From UBA9619 sp964630665 (GTDB lineage Bacteria; Pseudomonadota; Gammaproteobacteria; Arenicellales; UBA868), in the NCBI GenBank assembly GCA_964630665.1, contig CAZVVN010000097.1, positions 1-9,472 on the forward strand: 9,472 nucleotides of DNA, in the 5' to 3' direction. A program made the translations under genes and the position numbers. How positions within the stretch are numbered: position 1 is the stretch's first letter; the number at the start of each line of letters is the position of its first letter. Below, piece after piece: positions 1 through 6,534 of this stretch. The notes under the pieces are model-generated. The model was not told the DNA's origin. It searched no databases and was given only the letters and a program-made list of their open reading frames with translations.

Positions 1-1148
1 TCGATACGATCCAGAAGCGGGCCTGAAATACGCCGGTGGTACCGCGACAGGAGGTCGGAGGAACATCGACACCGCCCTGATGGATCACCCGCGTAGCCAC
101 ACGGGCAGGGGTTCATGGCTGCGACCAGCTGGAAGCGGCTGGGATACACAACGCTGCGACTGGCCCTGGCAACAGTGATCGACCCGGCTTCCATGGGCTC
201 GCGTAGCTGGTCGAGTACCCGCCGGTCAAACTCCGTCAGCTCATCGAGAAACAGCACGCCGTTGTGGGCCAGCGAGATGTCTCCCGGCATTGCACGGCTG
301 CCACCACCGACCAGCGCAACAGCCGATGCGCTGTGGTGGGGGGACCTGAAAGGCCGCGTGCGCCAGTGCCGTGAGTCGAATCCAGCCCTGGAGACGGAAT
401 AGATACAGGCCGTTTCCAATGCCTCTGCCTCCGTCATGGGCGGCAGAAGGCCGGGCAAACGCTGTGCCAGCATGGTCTTGCCGCAACCCGGTGGACCGAT
501 CAGAAGCAGATCGTGACCACCCGCTGATGCCAGTTCCACCGCCCGGCGGCCCAGGTGCTGGCCCCGGACATCACAGAGATCGGGCCCGCCCGTACCGCCA
601 GGTTGGAAAGGCACTGGCTTTTCGTAAACCAGGGTCTCCTTCCCCGACAGATAGGCGGTCAGTTCAGCCAGGTGTTCAGCCGGCAAGAAGGTGGCACCGG
701 CAACAAGAGCTGCTTCTTGAGCGTTGCCGGCAGGTAGGACCAACGTTCGACCTCGACTGGCAGCAGCGAGCGTTGCGGCGAGCATACCGTGAACCGGGCG
801 CAGTTCACCACTCAGACCGAGTTCGCCGAAGCATTCGAGTTCATCAAGACACGCTGGAGGCAGCTGTTCTGAAGCTGCCAGGATACCGAGCGCGATCGGC
901 AGATCGAAACGCCCTCCCTCTTTGGGCAGATCGGCCGGTGCCAGGTTGACTGTGATCCGTCTGGCCGGAAAGTCGAAACCTGAATTCAACAGTGCACTTC
1001 TGACCCGTTCACGGCTTTCACGCACTGCGGCTTCGGGCAGTCCAACAATTGAAAACGACGGCAGCCCGTTAGACAGGTGCACCTCAACGCCAACCTCCGG
1101 GGCAGCGAGACCATTGCCTGCCCTGCTGCGGACAATTGCCAACGACAT
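1..1148 (-). CDS. comM: ComM/YifB-family AAA+ ATPase, 3' end cut off by window edge
   Basis: Translating the reverse strand from the ATG at 1148-1146 gives 382 uninterrupted residues running off the left edge. The N-terminus MSLAIVRSRA and the block VNLAPADLPKEGGRFDLPIA (about 68-86) are typical of the Lon-protease-like N-terminal domain of ComM/YifB. The Mg-chelatase-type AAA+ module follows: Walker A GPPGCGKT at 218-225, FRSPHHSAS at 267-275, Walker B region GVLFLDE at 297-303, and NPCPCGY at 346-352, start of a likely metal-binding cysteine cluster. About 120 C-terminal residues are missing compared with the roughly 500-residue family. In naturally transformable bacteria ComM is a hexameric helicase that promotes branch migration during integration of incoming DNA. 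It is also widespread in species not known to be competent. The usual LDELPEF reads LDELTEF here. Only a weak AGGCG precedes the start. It lies downstream of dctM on the same strand but 188 bases away, so it probably has its own promoter. Confidence 0.95.
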   Translation of the reverse strand, partial: MSLAIVRSRAGNGLAAPEVGVEVHLSNGLPSFSIVGLPEAAVRESRERVRSALLNSGFDFPARRITVNLAPADLPKEGGRFDLPIALGILAASEQLPPACLDELECFGELGLSGELRPVHGMLAATLAAASRGRTLVLPAGNAQEAALVAGATFLPAEHLAELTAYLSGKETLVYEKPVPFQPGGTGGPDLCDVRGQHLGRRAVELASAGGHDLLLIGPPGCGKTMLAQRLPGLLPPMTEAEALETACIYSVSRAGFDSRHWRTRPFRSPHHSASAVALVGGGSRAMPGDISLAHNGVLFLDELTEFDRRVLDQLREPMEAGSITVARASRSVVYPSRFQLVAAMNPCPCGYAGDPSGRCRCSSDLLSRYHRRISGPLLDRI

Positions 1149-1156
1149 CTTTTCGC

Positions 1157-1202
1157 CTGATTCAAATAGCAGGCATACAGGCTACTCTTTACGCTGAATC
1201 AG
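1157..1202 (-). repeat. Inverted repeat in comM leader reaching the ribosome-binding region
   Basis: CTGATTCA (1157-1164) and TGAATCAG (1195-1202) are perfect 8-base inverted arms separated by 30 bases. On the comM strand the start-proximal arm ends directly at the weak AGGCG ribosome-binding sequence, 7-8 bases from the ATG. A hairpin in the comM mRNA could therefore limit ribosome access. The long loop makes this structure uncertain. Confidence 0.3.
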
Positions 1203-1206
1203 AGTC

Positions 1207-1222
1207 TGTGAAGAACCTCACA
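1207..1222. promoter_or_regulatory. Candidate CRP/Vfr-type binding site upstream of comM
   Basis: The sequence is TGTGA-AGAACC-TCACA, a perfect match to the 5-6-5 core of the CRP consensus. One further pair of flanking bases on each side (C1206/G1223) extends the symmetry, as does T1205/A1224. The centre is about 66 bases upstream of the comM ATG. Known: comM belongs to the CRP/Sxy competence regulon of Haemophilus influenzae. Seen: this copy has TGTGA rather than the TGCGA typical of Sxy-dependent (CRP-S) sites. No convincing -10 element sits at the class I or class II distance, so the role is inferred. Confidence 0.5.
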
Positions 1223-1231
1223 GAAAAGCCA

Positions 1232-1252
1232 CCGCGCAAAACAGCGCCGCGG
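1232..1252 (-). terminator. Weak hairpin downstream of dctM, possible terminator
   Basis: CCGCG (1232-1236) pairs with CGCGG (1248-1252). A competing GCGC/GCGC pairing lies inside. Read on the minus strand, the stem is followed by a short TTTT three bases further on, after GTGGC. It lies about 85 bases after the dctM stop and could end the TRAP transcript, but the stem is short and the U-tract poor. Confidence 0.2.
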
Positions 1253-1336
1253 GTCAAGAAGCTAATTTATTGTAACTCGTCGATCGATTTTCGGTTATCG
1301 ACCAGTTATCCAGAACGGAGCTTCACCGTTGAGTGA

Positions 1337-2719
1337 TCACATACTTTGCAGCATCAATCGTGGCAGAAACGTCACGATACCTGGAAACGCAATGAACAAC
1401 CCGACCGTAGCGACATCTGCAACGAAGAACGGCCCGATACCTCTGAAGACATCAGTTAATGGAATGTCAGGACGCACACCGTTGACGACGAAACAGTTCA
1501 ACCCGATCGGTGGTGTGACCAGGCAGATCTCAGCCATCTTGACCACAATGATGCCGAACCAGATCGGATCATAACCAAGACCAATAATAGCGGGATACAC
1601 CACCGGCAGGGTCAGTAGCAGCATGCCGATAGCATCCATGAACATCCCGAGAACCATGTAGCCCAGAAGAATCATAATGACGATCAGCACAGGTGGCATG
1701 TCGAGGCTGCTGACAAAACTGGCAAATGCATCCGGCAGTCCAGCGAAGCCCAGGAATCGGACAAATATGAGTACACCCCAGATGATCGAGAAAATCATCG
1801 CGGTCAGCTTGGCGGTTTCGAACAGGGCGTTCTTGAATGTCGTGAACTTCATGCCGCGGATCAAAGCAAACACCAGTACGACGAACGCGCCCAGTGCACC
1901 TGCTTCGGTCGGTGTCGCCCAGCCGCCATAGATAGCAGTGAATATGATCACGATCACGGCCACAATTGGCGCGGTCCCCGGCAGCGCCCTAAAACGCTCT
2001 GACCAGGGGTAGCGTTGCGTAGGCGGCGCTAATTTAGGGTTCAGCATGACCCGTCCTGAAATCAGCAAGGCATAGATCACCGCCGAGATGATGCCGGGTA
2101 TGAAGCCAGCGAGCAGCAACTGGCCGACCGACTCTTCGACGATAATGGCATAGATCACCAGAATCGCGCTGGGCGGAATCAGCGATGCCAGCGTTCCACC
2201 GGCTGCAACGACGCCTGCCGCCAGCCGCTTGTCGTAACCATTCTTCAGCATCTCCGGAATGGCAACACGGGAAAACACAGCTGCGGTCGCGGTGGACGCT
2301 CCGGAGACTGCAGCGAAACCGGCTGTCGCAAACACCGTGGCGATCGCCAGCCCGCCCGGCGCCTGGCTGCACCACTTGCGGGCCGCATCGAAGACAGCCT
2401 GGGTCAGGCCGGCATGAAACGCCAGGTACCCGATCAGGATAAACATCGGCAGCACGGAAAGCGTGAACGAGGAGATCTTTGAATGAGGTACGGTTCCGGC
2501 CATACCAGTGCCGGCTTCCCAGCCGATGATCGCGACCAGCCCGAGCATACCGATAACAGCCGCAGCGATGAACACCCGCACACCGAGAAACACCAGAAAC
2601 ACCAGCACGGCAGAAAAAACCAGACCTATCGTAAACGGTTCAACGTCGGTGAAAAGTGCAGCCAGCGGAATTTCGACATATTGGCCGAAATAATGATAAA
2701 GCCCTTCCGAAAGTGTCAC
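1337..2719 (-). CDS. dctM: TRAP transporter large permease subunit (DctM family)
   Basis: This 460-residue, highly hydrophobic protein is the inner-membrane channel subunit of a tripartite ATP-independent periplasmic transporter, which takes up organic acids using the sodium or proton gradient. Family signatures are clear: GASTATAAVFSRVAIPEML (140-158) with SLIPPSAILVIYA (179-191), GGWATPTEAGALGAF (265-279), and the C-terminal block LGMFMDAIGMLLLTLPVVYP...GYDPIWFGI...CLVTPPIGLNCFVVNG (about 357-414). About a dozen membrane segments are visible. The start is GTG at 2719-2717, chosen because it overlaps the dctQ stop in a GTGA quartet with a GGAG about 8 bases upstream, an arrangement typical of coupled TRAP subunits. 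The roughly 30 residues before the first membrane segment make it a little longer than many DctM proteins (about 425-440). The ligand cannot be inferred from this subunit. Confidence 0.95.
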   Translation of the reverse strand: MTLSEGLYHYFGQYVEIPLAALFTDVEPFTIGLVFSAVLVFLVFLGVRVFIAAAVIGMLGLVAIIGWEAGTGMAGTVPHSKISSFTLSVLPMFILIGYLAFHAGLTQAVFDAARKWCSQAPGGLAIATVFATAGFAAVSGASTATAAVFSRVAIPEMLKNGYDKRLAAGVVAAGGTLASLIPPSAILVIYAIIVEESVGQLLLAGFIPGIISAVIYALLISGRVMLNPKLAPPTQRYPWSERFRALPGTAPIVAVIVIIFTAIYGGWATPTEAGALGAFVVLVFALIRGMKFTTFKNALFETAKLTAMIFSIIWGVLIFVRFLGFAGLPDAFASFVSSLDMPPVLIVIMILLGYMVLGMFMDAIGMLLLTLPVVYPAIIGLGYDPIWFGIIVVKMAEICLVTPPIGLNCFVVNGVRPDIPLTDVFRGIGPFFVADVATVGLFIAFPGIVTFLPRLMLQSM

Positions 2720-3342
2720 GAGGGCGACTCCGTACTTTCACCGAAGGCATCCTGTATTTCTTTCTTAGCCTCCTCGGACACTTTCAGGATTACCGGAACA
2801 GCAACTGCGGAGCGTGACGGGTCCCAGAAGAGCCTGAAGTATCCGAACAAATGCAGCAGCAAGCGCAGCCACAAAGATACGAAAGCAATCGGGATCACCA
2901 GTTTCGCCGGCCACACCGGCAGGTCCGCATTGATCGTCGAATCGCCGATTTCGTAGGCCCGCAGAAAATGATCAAAGCTGGTAAAAATCAGAATACCGAT
3001 GATGAAAAGACCAATGACCATGCCCACCACTTCGACCAGCCAGAGCAGACGGCGGCGAAAACTGGAGATGATCAACTCCATACGCACGTGACCACCTTCG
3101 CGCTGACAGTAAGCCACGCCGATAAAGGCAAAAAGCACCATGATCTGCTCGACCCAGTCGATGTAACCGAAAATGGGTGCATTAAAGATCTTGCGCCCCA
3201 CGACCTGCACCACGGCGAATAGCATCAACACGGTTATGCTGAGTGCTGAAACGGCGTTCAGCAGATTTTCAACGTGAGCATAGAGACGACTTGGCAGTTC
3301 GATCCACACCCGGTCAGGGTTCGCCTGTGTTTTCCCGATCAT
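2716..3342 (-). CDS. dctQ: TRAP transporter small permease subunit (DctQ family)
   Basis: This 208-residue membrane protein has four predicted hydrophobic segments (about 28-48, 64-79, 101-121, 146-167), the DctQ topology. The family block WVEQIMVLFAFIGVAYCQREGGHVRMEL (63-90) resembles the conserved region between the first two helices, with the usual acidic residue, the REGGH turn and an Arg before the next segment. DctQ pairs with DctM to form the membrane complex that receives ligand from the binding protein. The C-terminal tail (about 174-208) is charged and somewhat longer than usual. The ATG at 3342 has no obvious Shine-Dalgarno, so the start is less certain than the family assignment. 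It sits between dctP and dctM and overlaps dctM by 4 bases. Confidence 0.93.
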   Translation of the reverse strand: MIGKTQANPDRVWIELPSRLYAHVENLLNAVSALSITVLMLFAVVQVVGRKIFNAPIFGYIDWVEQIMVLFAFIGVAYCQREGGHVRMELIISSFRRRLLWLVEVVGMVIGLFIIGILIFTSFDHFLRAYEIGDSTINADLPVWPAKLVIPIAFVSLWLRLLLHLFGYFRLFWDPSRSAVAVPVILKVSEEAKKEIQDAFGESTESPS

Positions 3343-3376
3343 GGCTAAAGAAAAGTAGGTGTTGGCAGGTCAAAGT

Positions 3377-3412
3377 GCCAGGCTCCGGATGCCGAAGTAT
3401 CCGGAGCCTGGC
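3377..3412. promoter_or_regulatory. Strong intercistronic stem-loop between dctP and dctQ
   Basis: A perfect 14-bp inverted repeat, GCCAGGCTCCGGAT (3377-3390) and ATCCGGAGCCTGGC (3399-3412), has an 8-base loop. It lies in the 102-base gap, about 33 bases after the dctP stop. Neither direction shows a real U-run after the stem (ACTTTG on the minus strand), so it is not a textbook terminator. The likely role is to protect the dctP message or reduce read-through into dctQM, giving more binding protein than permease. It could also be part of a dispersed intergenic repeat family. Confidence 0.7.
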
Positions 3413-3444
3413 GGGTTTCAAACACTGCTACCCAGTAATTAGAA

Positions 3445-4467
3445 TCAACCTCCAGCAGTATTCAGGATCAAGTCCAGCAGTTCCTGTGCGGGCACACCTT
3501 TTTCGGATGCGCTCTTGACCCAATCATCCCAGACCGGTTTGGCACCGATCTTGCGGAATTCATCGAGTTCCTCTGCGGTATAACGAATCTCCTGCATAGA
3601 GGCACGAAATGCGGGCAGGTTCTTGGCATCCGCCGCCCTGTAACCGGCTTTCAAAGCCGCATAGGCGGTCGGTTTTGCAGCGATGAGGAGGTCCTGATAG
3701 GCAGTCGGCAATTTATCCCAGGCCTTGGTATTCATCACGTAGGGACAGGTCACCGCACCGGGCGACATGTTGCCGGTGAACCACTTCGAAATCTCATTCA
3801 CTTTATACGCCGCATGTGCGTAGGTAAACGGCCAGGAGACGGCATCCACCGCGCCCCTTTCGAGCAACTGGTAGGTCTCGGTCGCAGGCACTGTTGTCGG
3901 TACCGCACCGATTTTCTTCATTGCTTTGCCGATACCACCCAGGGCACGGACACGCTTACCATCCCAATCAGCCAGGGTCAGGGGCGGATCACCGACACCC
4001 ATAAATTCATACTGCGGCAGTATCCCGGTAAACAGATGTTTTGCGTTCCATTTTGCCAGGTCCTTGATGACCTCTGGGTGCTGAAAAAAGGCTTCTGTCA
4101 CCTTCTCCTGCACATCAAGATCACCGATCGGCAGGAACGGCAGATCCGAGGCACTCAATGTCGGTGTTTTGTCCGGATGGTATGAGGCACAGAACACGGC
4201 CATCTGAAACGCACCCAGTTTGATTCCATCCAGGTTTTCCTTCGGTTTTGACAGGCCGCCGTAGTGGACCTTGATGGTAAAGTTACCGCCACTCTTACTA
4301 GAGACCTCCTCCGCCATCGCCTCGATGCCCTTGGTCCACGCTCTGGGCTTGCCCCACAGCGACATGTTCCAGGTGACCTTATCCGCCGCCATTAACGGCC
4401 CTGTACCCAGCAACAGCGCGACACCTGTAGCGAGAGCTGGTACCAGCTTACTTTTCAGTGTGAACAT
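3445..4467 (-). CDS. dctP: TRAP transporter periplasmic substrate-binding protein (DctP family)
   Basis: The 340-residue protein starts at the ATG at 4467, chosen over an upstream in-frame ATG (4503) because AGGAGGAAAT lies 3 bases before it and the signal peptide then starts correctly. Residues 1-27 form a Sec signal peptide: a lysine-containing n-region, the hydrophobic stretch VPALATGVALLLG, and probable cleavage after LMA (27). The mature part is a two-lobed DctP-type fold. The WDGKRVRALGG block (168-178) carries the conserved Arg (174) that usually pairs with a ligand carboxylate. LLERGAVDAVSWPF (201-214) and YVMNTKAWDKLP (243-254) are family-typical. It captures an organic acid in the periplasm and hands it to DctQM. 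The ligand is not identifiable. The divergent acyl-CoA catabolic operon suggests a carboxylate metabolised through a CoA thioester. It is the first gene of dctPQM. Confidence 0.95.
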   Translation of the reverse strand: MFTLKSKLVPALATGVALLLGTGPLMAADKVTWNMSLWGKPRAWTKGIEAMAEEVSSKSGGNFTIKVHYGGLSKPKENLDGIKLGAFQMAVFCASYHPDKTPTLSASDLPFLPIGDLDVQEKVTEAFFQHPEVIKDLAKWNAKHLFTGILPQYEFMGVGDPPLTLADWDGKRVRALGGIGKAMKKIGAVPTTVPATETYQLLERGAVDAVSWPFTYAHAAYKVNEISKWFTGNMSPGAVTCPYVMNTKAWDKLPTAYQDLLIAAKPTAYAALKAGYRAADAKNLPAFRASMQEIRYTAEELDEFRKIGAKPVWDDWVKSASEKGVPAQELLDLILNTAGG

Positions 4468-4470
4468 CGG

Positions 4471-4480
4471 ATTTCCTCCT
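4471..4480 (-). promoter_or_regulatory. Strong Shine-Dalgarno that fixes the dctP start
   Basis: AGGAGGAAAT on the minus strand lies 3 bases before the ATG at 4467, with the AGGAGG core about 7 bases away. It selects MFTLKSK as the N-terminus and excludes the 12-residue upstream extension. Such a strong site fits the need for abundant binding protein. Confidence 0.8.
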
Positions 4481-4504
4481 TCAGTCCTGTGTTGTTCGGC
4501 CAAT

Positions 4505-4548
4505 ACGAGCGGGGTACTGACAGTGGAAAACCCACAGATACCGCTCGT
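4505..4548. repeat. Imperfect inverted repeat in dctP leader
   Basis: ACGAGCGG (4505-4512) and CCGCTCGT (4541-4548) are perfect 8-base arms. Inside, CTG/CAG and GTGG/CCAC can extend pairing with bulges around an A-rich loop. It falls downstream of the proposed dctP promoter and about 40 bases before the start codon, so it could fold in the mRNA leader or be an operator. Confidence 0.4.
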
Positions 4549-4589
4549 TCGCCCGTACTGTATCCCGGATTGATCTTCCGGTTAACAGT

Positions 4590-4619
4590 CTTATACACCG
4601 AGCGCGATCCATGTGACAA
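4590..4619 (-). promoter_or_regulatory. Sigma-70-like promoter for dctPQM
   Basis: On the minus strand TTGTCA (-35, 4619-4614) is followed by an 18-base spacer and TATAAG (-10, 4595-4590). Each hexamer matches the consensus at 5 of 6 positions. Transcription would start near 4583, giving a leader of about 115 bases that includes the inverted repeat at 4505-4548. Confidence 0.5.
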
Positions 4620-4736
4620 TCGGGGCACTGTTGAGCATTTGGCAAACCTCGGCTCCGGGAGTTGTTTTTCAAGCGGGCAATAGAGATGTGATATATCTGA
4701 ATGATCCCCCTTTTTTGTCATGCATCCCCGAAGCTT

Positions 4737-4758
4737 AAGTGGCATGTGCCGCTTTTTT
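4737..4758 (+). terminator. Terminator-like hairpin in leader of hydratase operon
   Basis: AAGTGGC (4737-4743) pairs with GCCGCTT (4748-4754), with one G-T wobble and the loop ATGT. The stem runs into six T residues (4753-4758). Orientation is rightward. No plus-strand gene precedes it, so it is either a stop for stray transcription from the divergent region or an attenuator 58 bases before the hydratase start. Confidence 0.45.
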
Positions 4759-4776
4759 CCGATAAACCCTTTGGCT

Positions 4777-4790
4777 GAATCTTAAGATTC
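4777..4790. promoter_or_regulatory. Perfect 14-bp palindrome, candidate operator
   Basis: GAATCTTAAGATTC is its own reverse complement and ends 26 bases before the hydratase start codon. Its CTTAAG core also occurs at 4734-4739, about 47 bases upstream. The size and position suit a dimeric regulator such as a TetR- or GntR-type repressor. No regulator gene is in the window, so the assignment is inferred. Confidence 0.4.
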
Positions 4791-4816
4791 ACGCGCGACG
4801 ACGGGAGATTTAGAAG

Positions 4817-5692
4817 ATGACAATCGACTATAAGCATCTACTTTCGCTCCAATCCGCTGGACACACCACCTGTTATAGCGACCGGGAATCAATGCTTTAT
4901 GCACTGTCTATCGGCATGGGCAAAGACCCGTTGGCAAGCAACGAACTTGATTACGTCTTTGAACGCAATCCGCTGAAGACGGTACCAACGATGGCTTCAG
5001 TACTGGCACCGATTCCACTGCTGAAGGACTGCGGCTACGACTACACAAAAGTGCTCCATGCCGAGCAGCACCTGGTGCTTCACAGGCCCCTGCCCCAGGA
5101 TAGCGAACTGATCGCAGATGCCCGGGTAATTGAGGCCTATGACAAGGGCGCCGACAAGGGCGCCCTGATTTATACCGAAACCACGGCCCGGACGACGACA
5201 GACGATGAGCCCCTGTTCACCACCACCAGTGGCATTTTTGCCCGGGGTGACGGTGGCTTTGGCGGTGCTGCGGGCCCTTCCCCCACACCGCACCCGATCC
5301 CCGATCGGCCAGCCGACACCAGTTGTTCAATCGAGACGCGTGATGACCAGGCCCTGCTTTACCGGCTCAATGGAGACCGCAACCCTCTGCACGCTGATCC
5401 TGACCTGGCAACAAGGGTTGGCTTTCCTGTTCCTATACTCCACGGCCTGTGCACCTACGGGACAGCCTGTCTAGCCGTACTGAAGACCATCTGCAACTAC
5501 GATCACACCAGCATCACCGGTTTTGACGTGCGGTTCTCGGCACCCGTCTATCCCGGTGAAACGATCATCACGGACCTATGGCGAGACGGCAATATTGTTT
5601 CTTTTGAATGCCGGGTGAAAGAAAGGGAGGTGACGGTCATTCGCAATGGAAAGTGTACGTTGAAGGACTCACCCACAGGAGAGAACCAATGA
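4817..5692 (+). CDS. MaoC-type (R)-specific enoyl-CoA hydratase 2, double hotdog
   Basis: This 291-residue protein belongs to the hydratase-2 family, which hydrates trans-2-enoyl-CoA to (R)-3-hydroxyacyl-CoA. The C-terminal hotdog carries the signature YRLNGDRNPLH (182-192) followed by ADPDLATRVGFPVPILHG; the expected catalytic pair is Asp187 and His192. The N-terminal half (about 1-145) is the degenerate hotdog that makes the long substrate pocket in MFE-2-type hydratases, which act on bulky or long acyl chains such as steroid side-chain intermediates. Length matches the family (about 280-290). The ATG at 4817 has GGGAG 9 bases upstream. It is the first gene of the plus-strand operon, and its stop overlaps the SDR start (ATGA), suggesting coupled and matched production. 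A 12-base tandem duplication (5141-5164) adds a DKGA repeat. An acyl-CoA ligase in the same operon favours a CoA substrate over other MaoC roles. Confidence 0.9.
   Translation: MTIDYKHLLSLQSAGHTTCYSDRESMLYALSIGMGKDPLASNELDYVFERNPLKTVPTMASVLAPIPLLKDCGYDYTKVLHAEQHLVLHRPLPQDSELIADARVIEAYDKGADKGALIYTETTARTTTDDEPLFTTTSGIFARGDGGFGGAAGPSPTPHPIPDRPADTSCSIETRDDQALLYRLNGDRNPLHADPDLATRVGFPVPILHGLCTYGTACLAVLKTICNYDHTSITGFDVRFSAPVYPGETIITDLWRDGNIVSFECRVKEREVTVIRNGKCTLKDSPTGENQ
5141..5164 (+). repeat. In-frame 12-base tandem duplication inside the hydratase gene
   Basis: GACAAGGGCGCC occurs twice back to back (5141-5152, 5153-5164), encoding DKGA-DKGA at residues 109-116. The copies are identical at the DNA level, which suggests a recent replication-slippage event. 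It lies between strands of the N-terminal hotdog, where a loop would tolerate it. Confidence 0.85.
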
Positions 5693-6510
5693 ACAAGCTT
5701 GACGGTAAGATCGCCCTGGTCTCTGGGTCCGGCCGTGGTATTGGTCGGTGTATTGCGTTAAAACTTGCCAGCGAAGGAGCACGGGTCGTGATCAATGATC
5801 TCGATGAAGACCCGGCGTTCGAGACCCTCGACATCCTCAAGTCAAGTGGTAGTGATGCCCTTGCCTGCGTTGGCAGCGTGGTCGAACTCGGCTTTGCAGA
5901 GCGTTTCATCGCCACGGCCGTCGACGCGTGGGGGGTACCGGACATCATCGTCAACAACGCCGGCTACACCTGGGACAATGTCATCCAGAAAATGACCGAT
6001 GAGCAGTTCCAGGCGGTTCTGGATGTCCATTTGACTGCGCCTTTCCGTATTCTGCGCGCCGCCGCAGGACCGATCCGGGAGGCTGCCAAGCGCGAGGCCG
6101 CTGAAGGTAGAGAGGTCTTCAGGAAAGTCGTGAACATCTCCTCGACGTCCGGAGTCTTTGGAAACGCCGGGCAGGCGAACTATTCCTCGGGCAAGGCAGC
6201 AATCGTCGGGCTGACCCGAGCCATGTCCCGAGAGTGGGGACGTTACAAAGTTAACGTCAACGCAGTTGCTTTCGGCCTGGTTCACACCCGGCTCACCCAG
6301 GCGCTGGATGCGGAATCAGCCAGTATCGACATCGAAGGGCGTGAGATCCCGGTGGGCGTGCAACGCGAGGTCCTGGATGCCGCGGGCTCGCGGATGTCGC
6401 TCGGTCGGGGGGGCACTCCGGAAGAGGCCGCCGGTGCCGTGTACCTGTTGTGTATTCCCGAATCAGACTACATCACCGGTCATCTGCTGATGTGTGACGG
6501 TGGTCGCTGA
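5689..6510 (+). CDS. SDR-family NAD-dependent 3-hydroxyacyl-CoA (or ketoacyl) dehydrogenase
   Basis: This is a 273-residue classical short-chain dehydrogenase/reductase. The Rossmann glycine motif SGSGRGIG is at 12-19, NNAG at 89-92, the catalytic Ser at 152 (NISSTSG), and YSSGK with Tyr165 and Lys169. The active site is therefore complete. Asp37 at the end of the second strand (VVINDLD) points to NAD(H) rather than NADP(H). A charged stretch of about 20 residues (130-147) before the catalytic strand is longer than in minimal FabG. The ATG at 5689 was chosen for its AGGAGAG 5 bases upstream and the ATGA overlap with the hydratase stop; a longer upstream frame would run deep into the hydratase. 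Next to a hydratase 2, the natural role is oxidation of (R)-3-hydroxyacyl-CoA to 3-ketoacyl-CoA. A FabG-like reductase or steroid dehydrogenase cannot be excluded. Confidence 0.9.
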   Translation: MNKLDGKIALVSGSGRGIGRCIALKLASEGARVVINDLDEDPAFETLDILKSSGSDALACVGSVVELGFAERFIATAVDAWGVPDIIVNNAGYTWDNVIQKMTDEQFQAVLDVHLTAPFRILRAAAGPIREAAKREAAEGREVFRKVVNISSTSGVFGNAGQANYSSGKAAIVGLTRAMSREWGRYKVNVNAVAFGLVHTRLTQALDAESASIDIEGREIPVGVQREVLDAAGSRMSLGRGGTPEEAAGAVYLLCIPESDYITGHLLMCDGGR

Positions 6511-6534
6511 ACCTTCGCCTGCTCGGAGCCCTTC

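Larger units (their letters stand above)
4468..4816. other. Divergent control region between dctPQM and the hydratase operon
   Basis: No believable gene lies in these 349 bases; the short open frames have no recognisable protein features. The region holds, left to right, the dctP ribosome-binding site, an imperfect inverted repeat, a leftward sigma-70-like promoter, an A/T-rich stretch with GATATATC (4690-4697), a rightward terminator-like hairpin, a 14-bp palindrome and the GGGAG (4803-4807) ribosome-binding site of the hydratase gene. A TGATATATC element at 4689-4697 could be a weak extended -10 for the rightward operon, but I see no good -35. Confidence 0.7.

Noticed and set aside
1..1148. 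comM as a pseudogene
   Set aside because: Only short frames seem to cover this region at first, but the minus-strand frame from 1148 is open for all 382 codons to the edge with every motif in place. It is merely cut by the window.
4455..4745. Small genes inside the divergent control region
   Set aside because: Open frames exist on both strands, but they overlap promoter-like elements, have no ribosome-binding sites and encode low-plausibility sequence.
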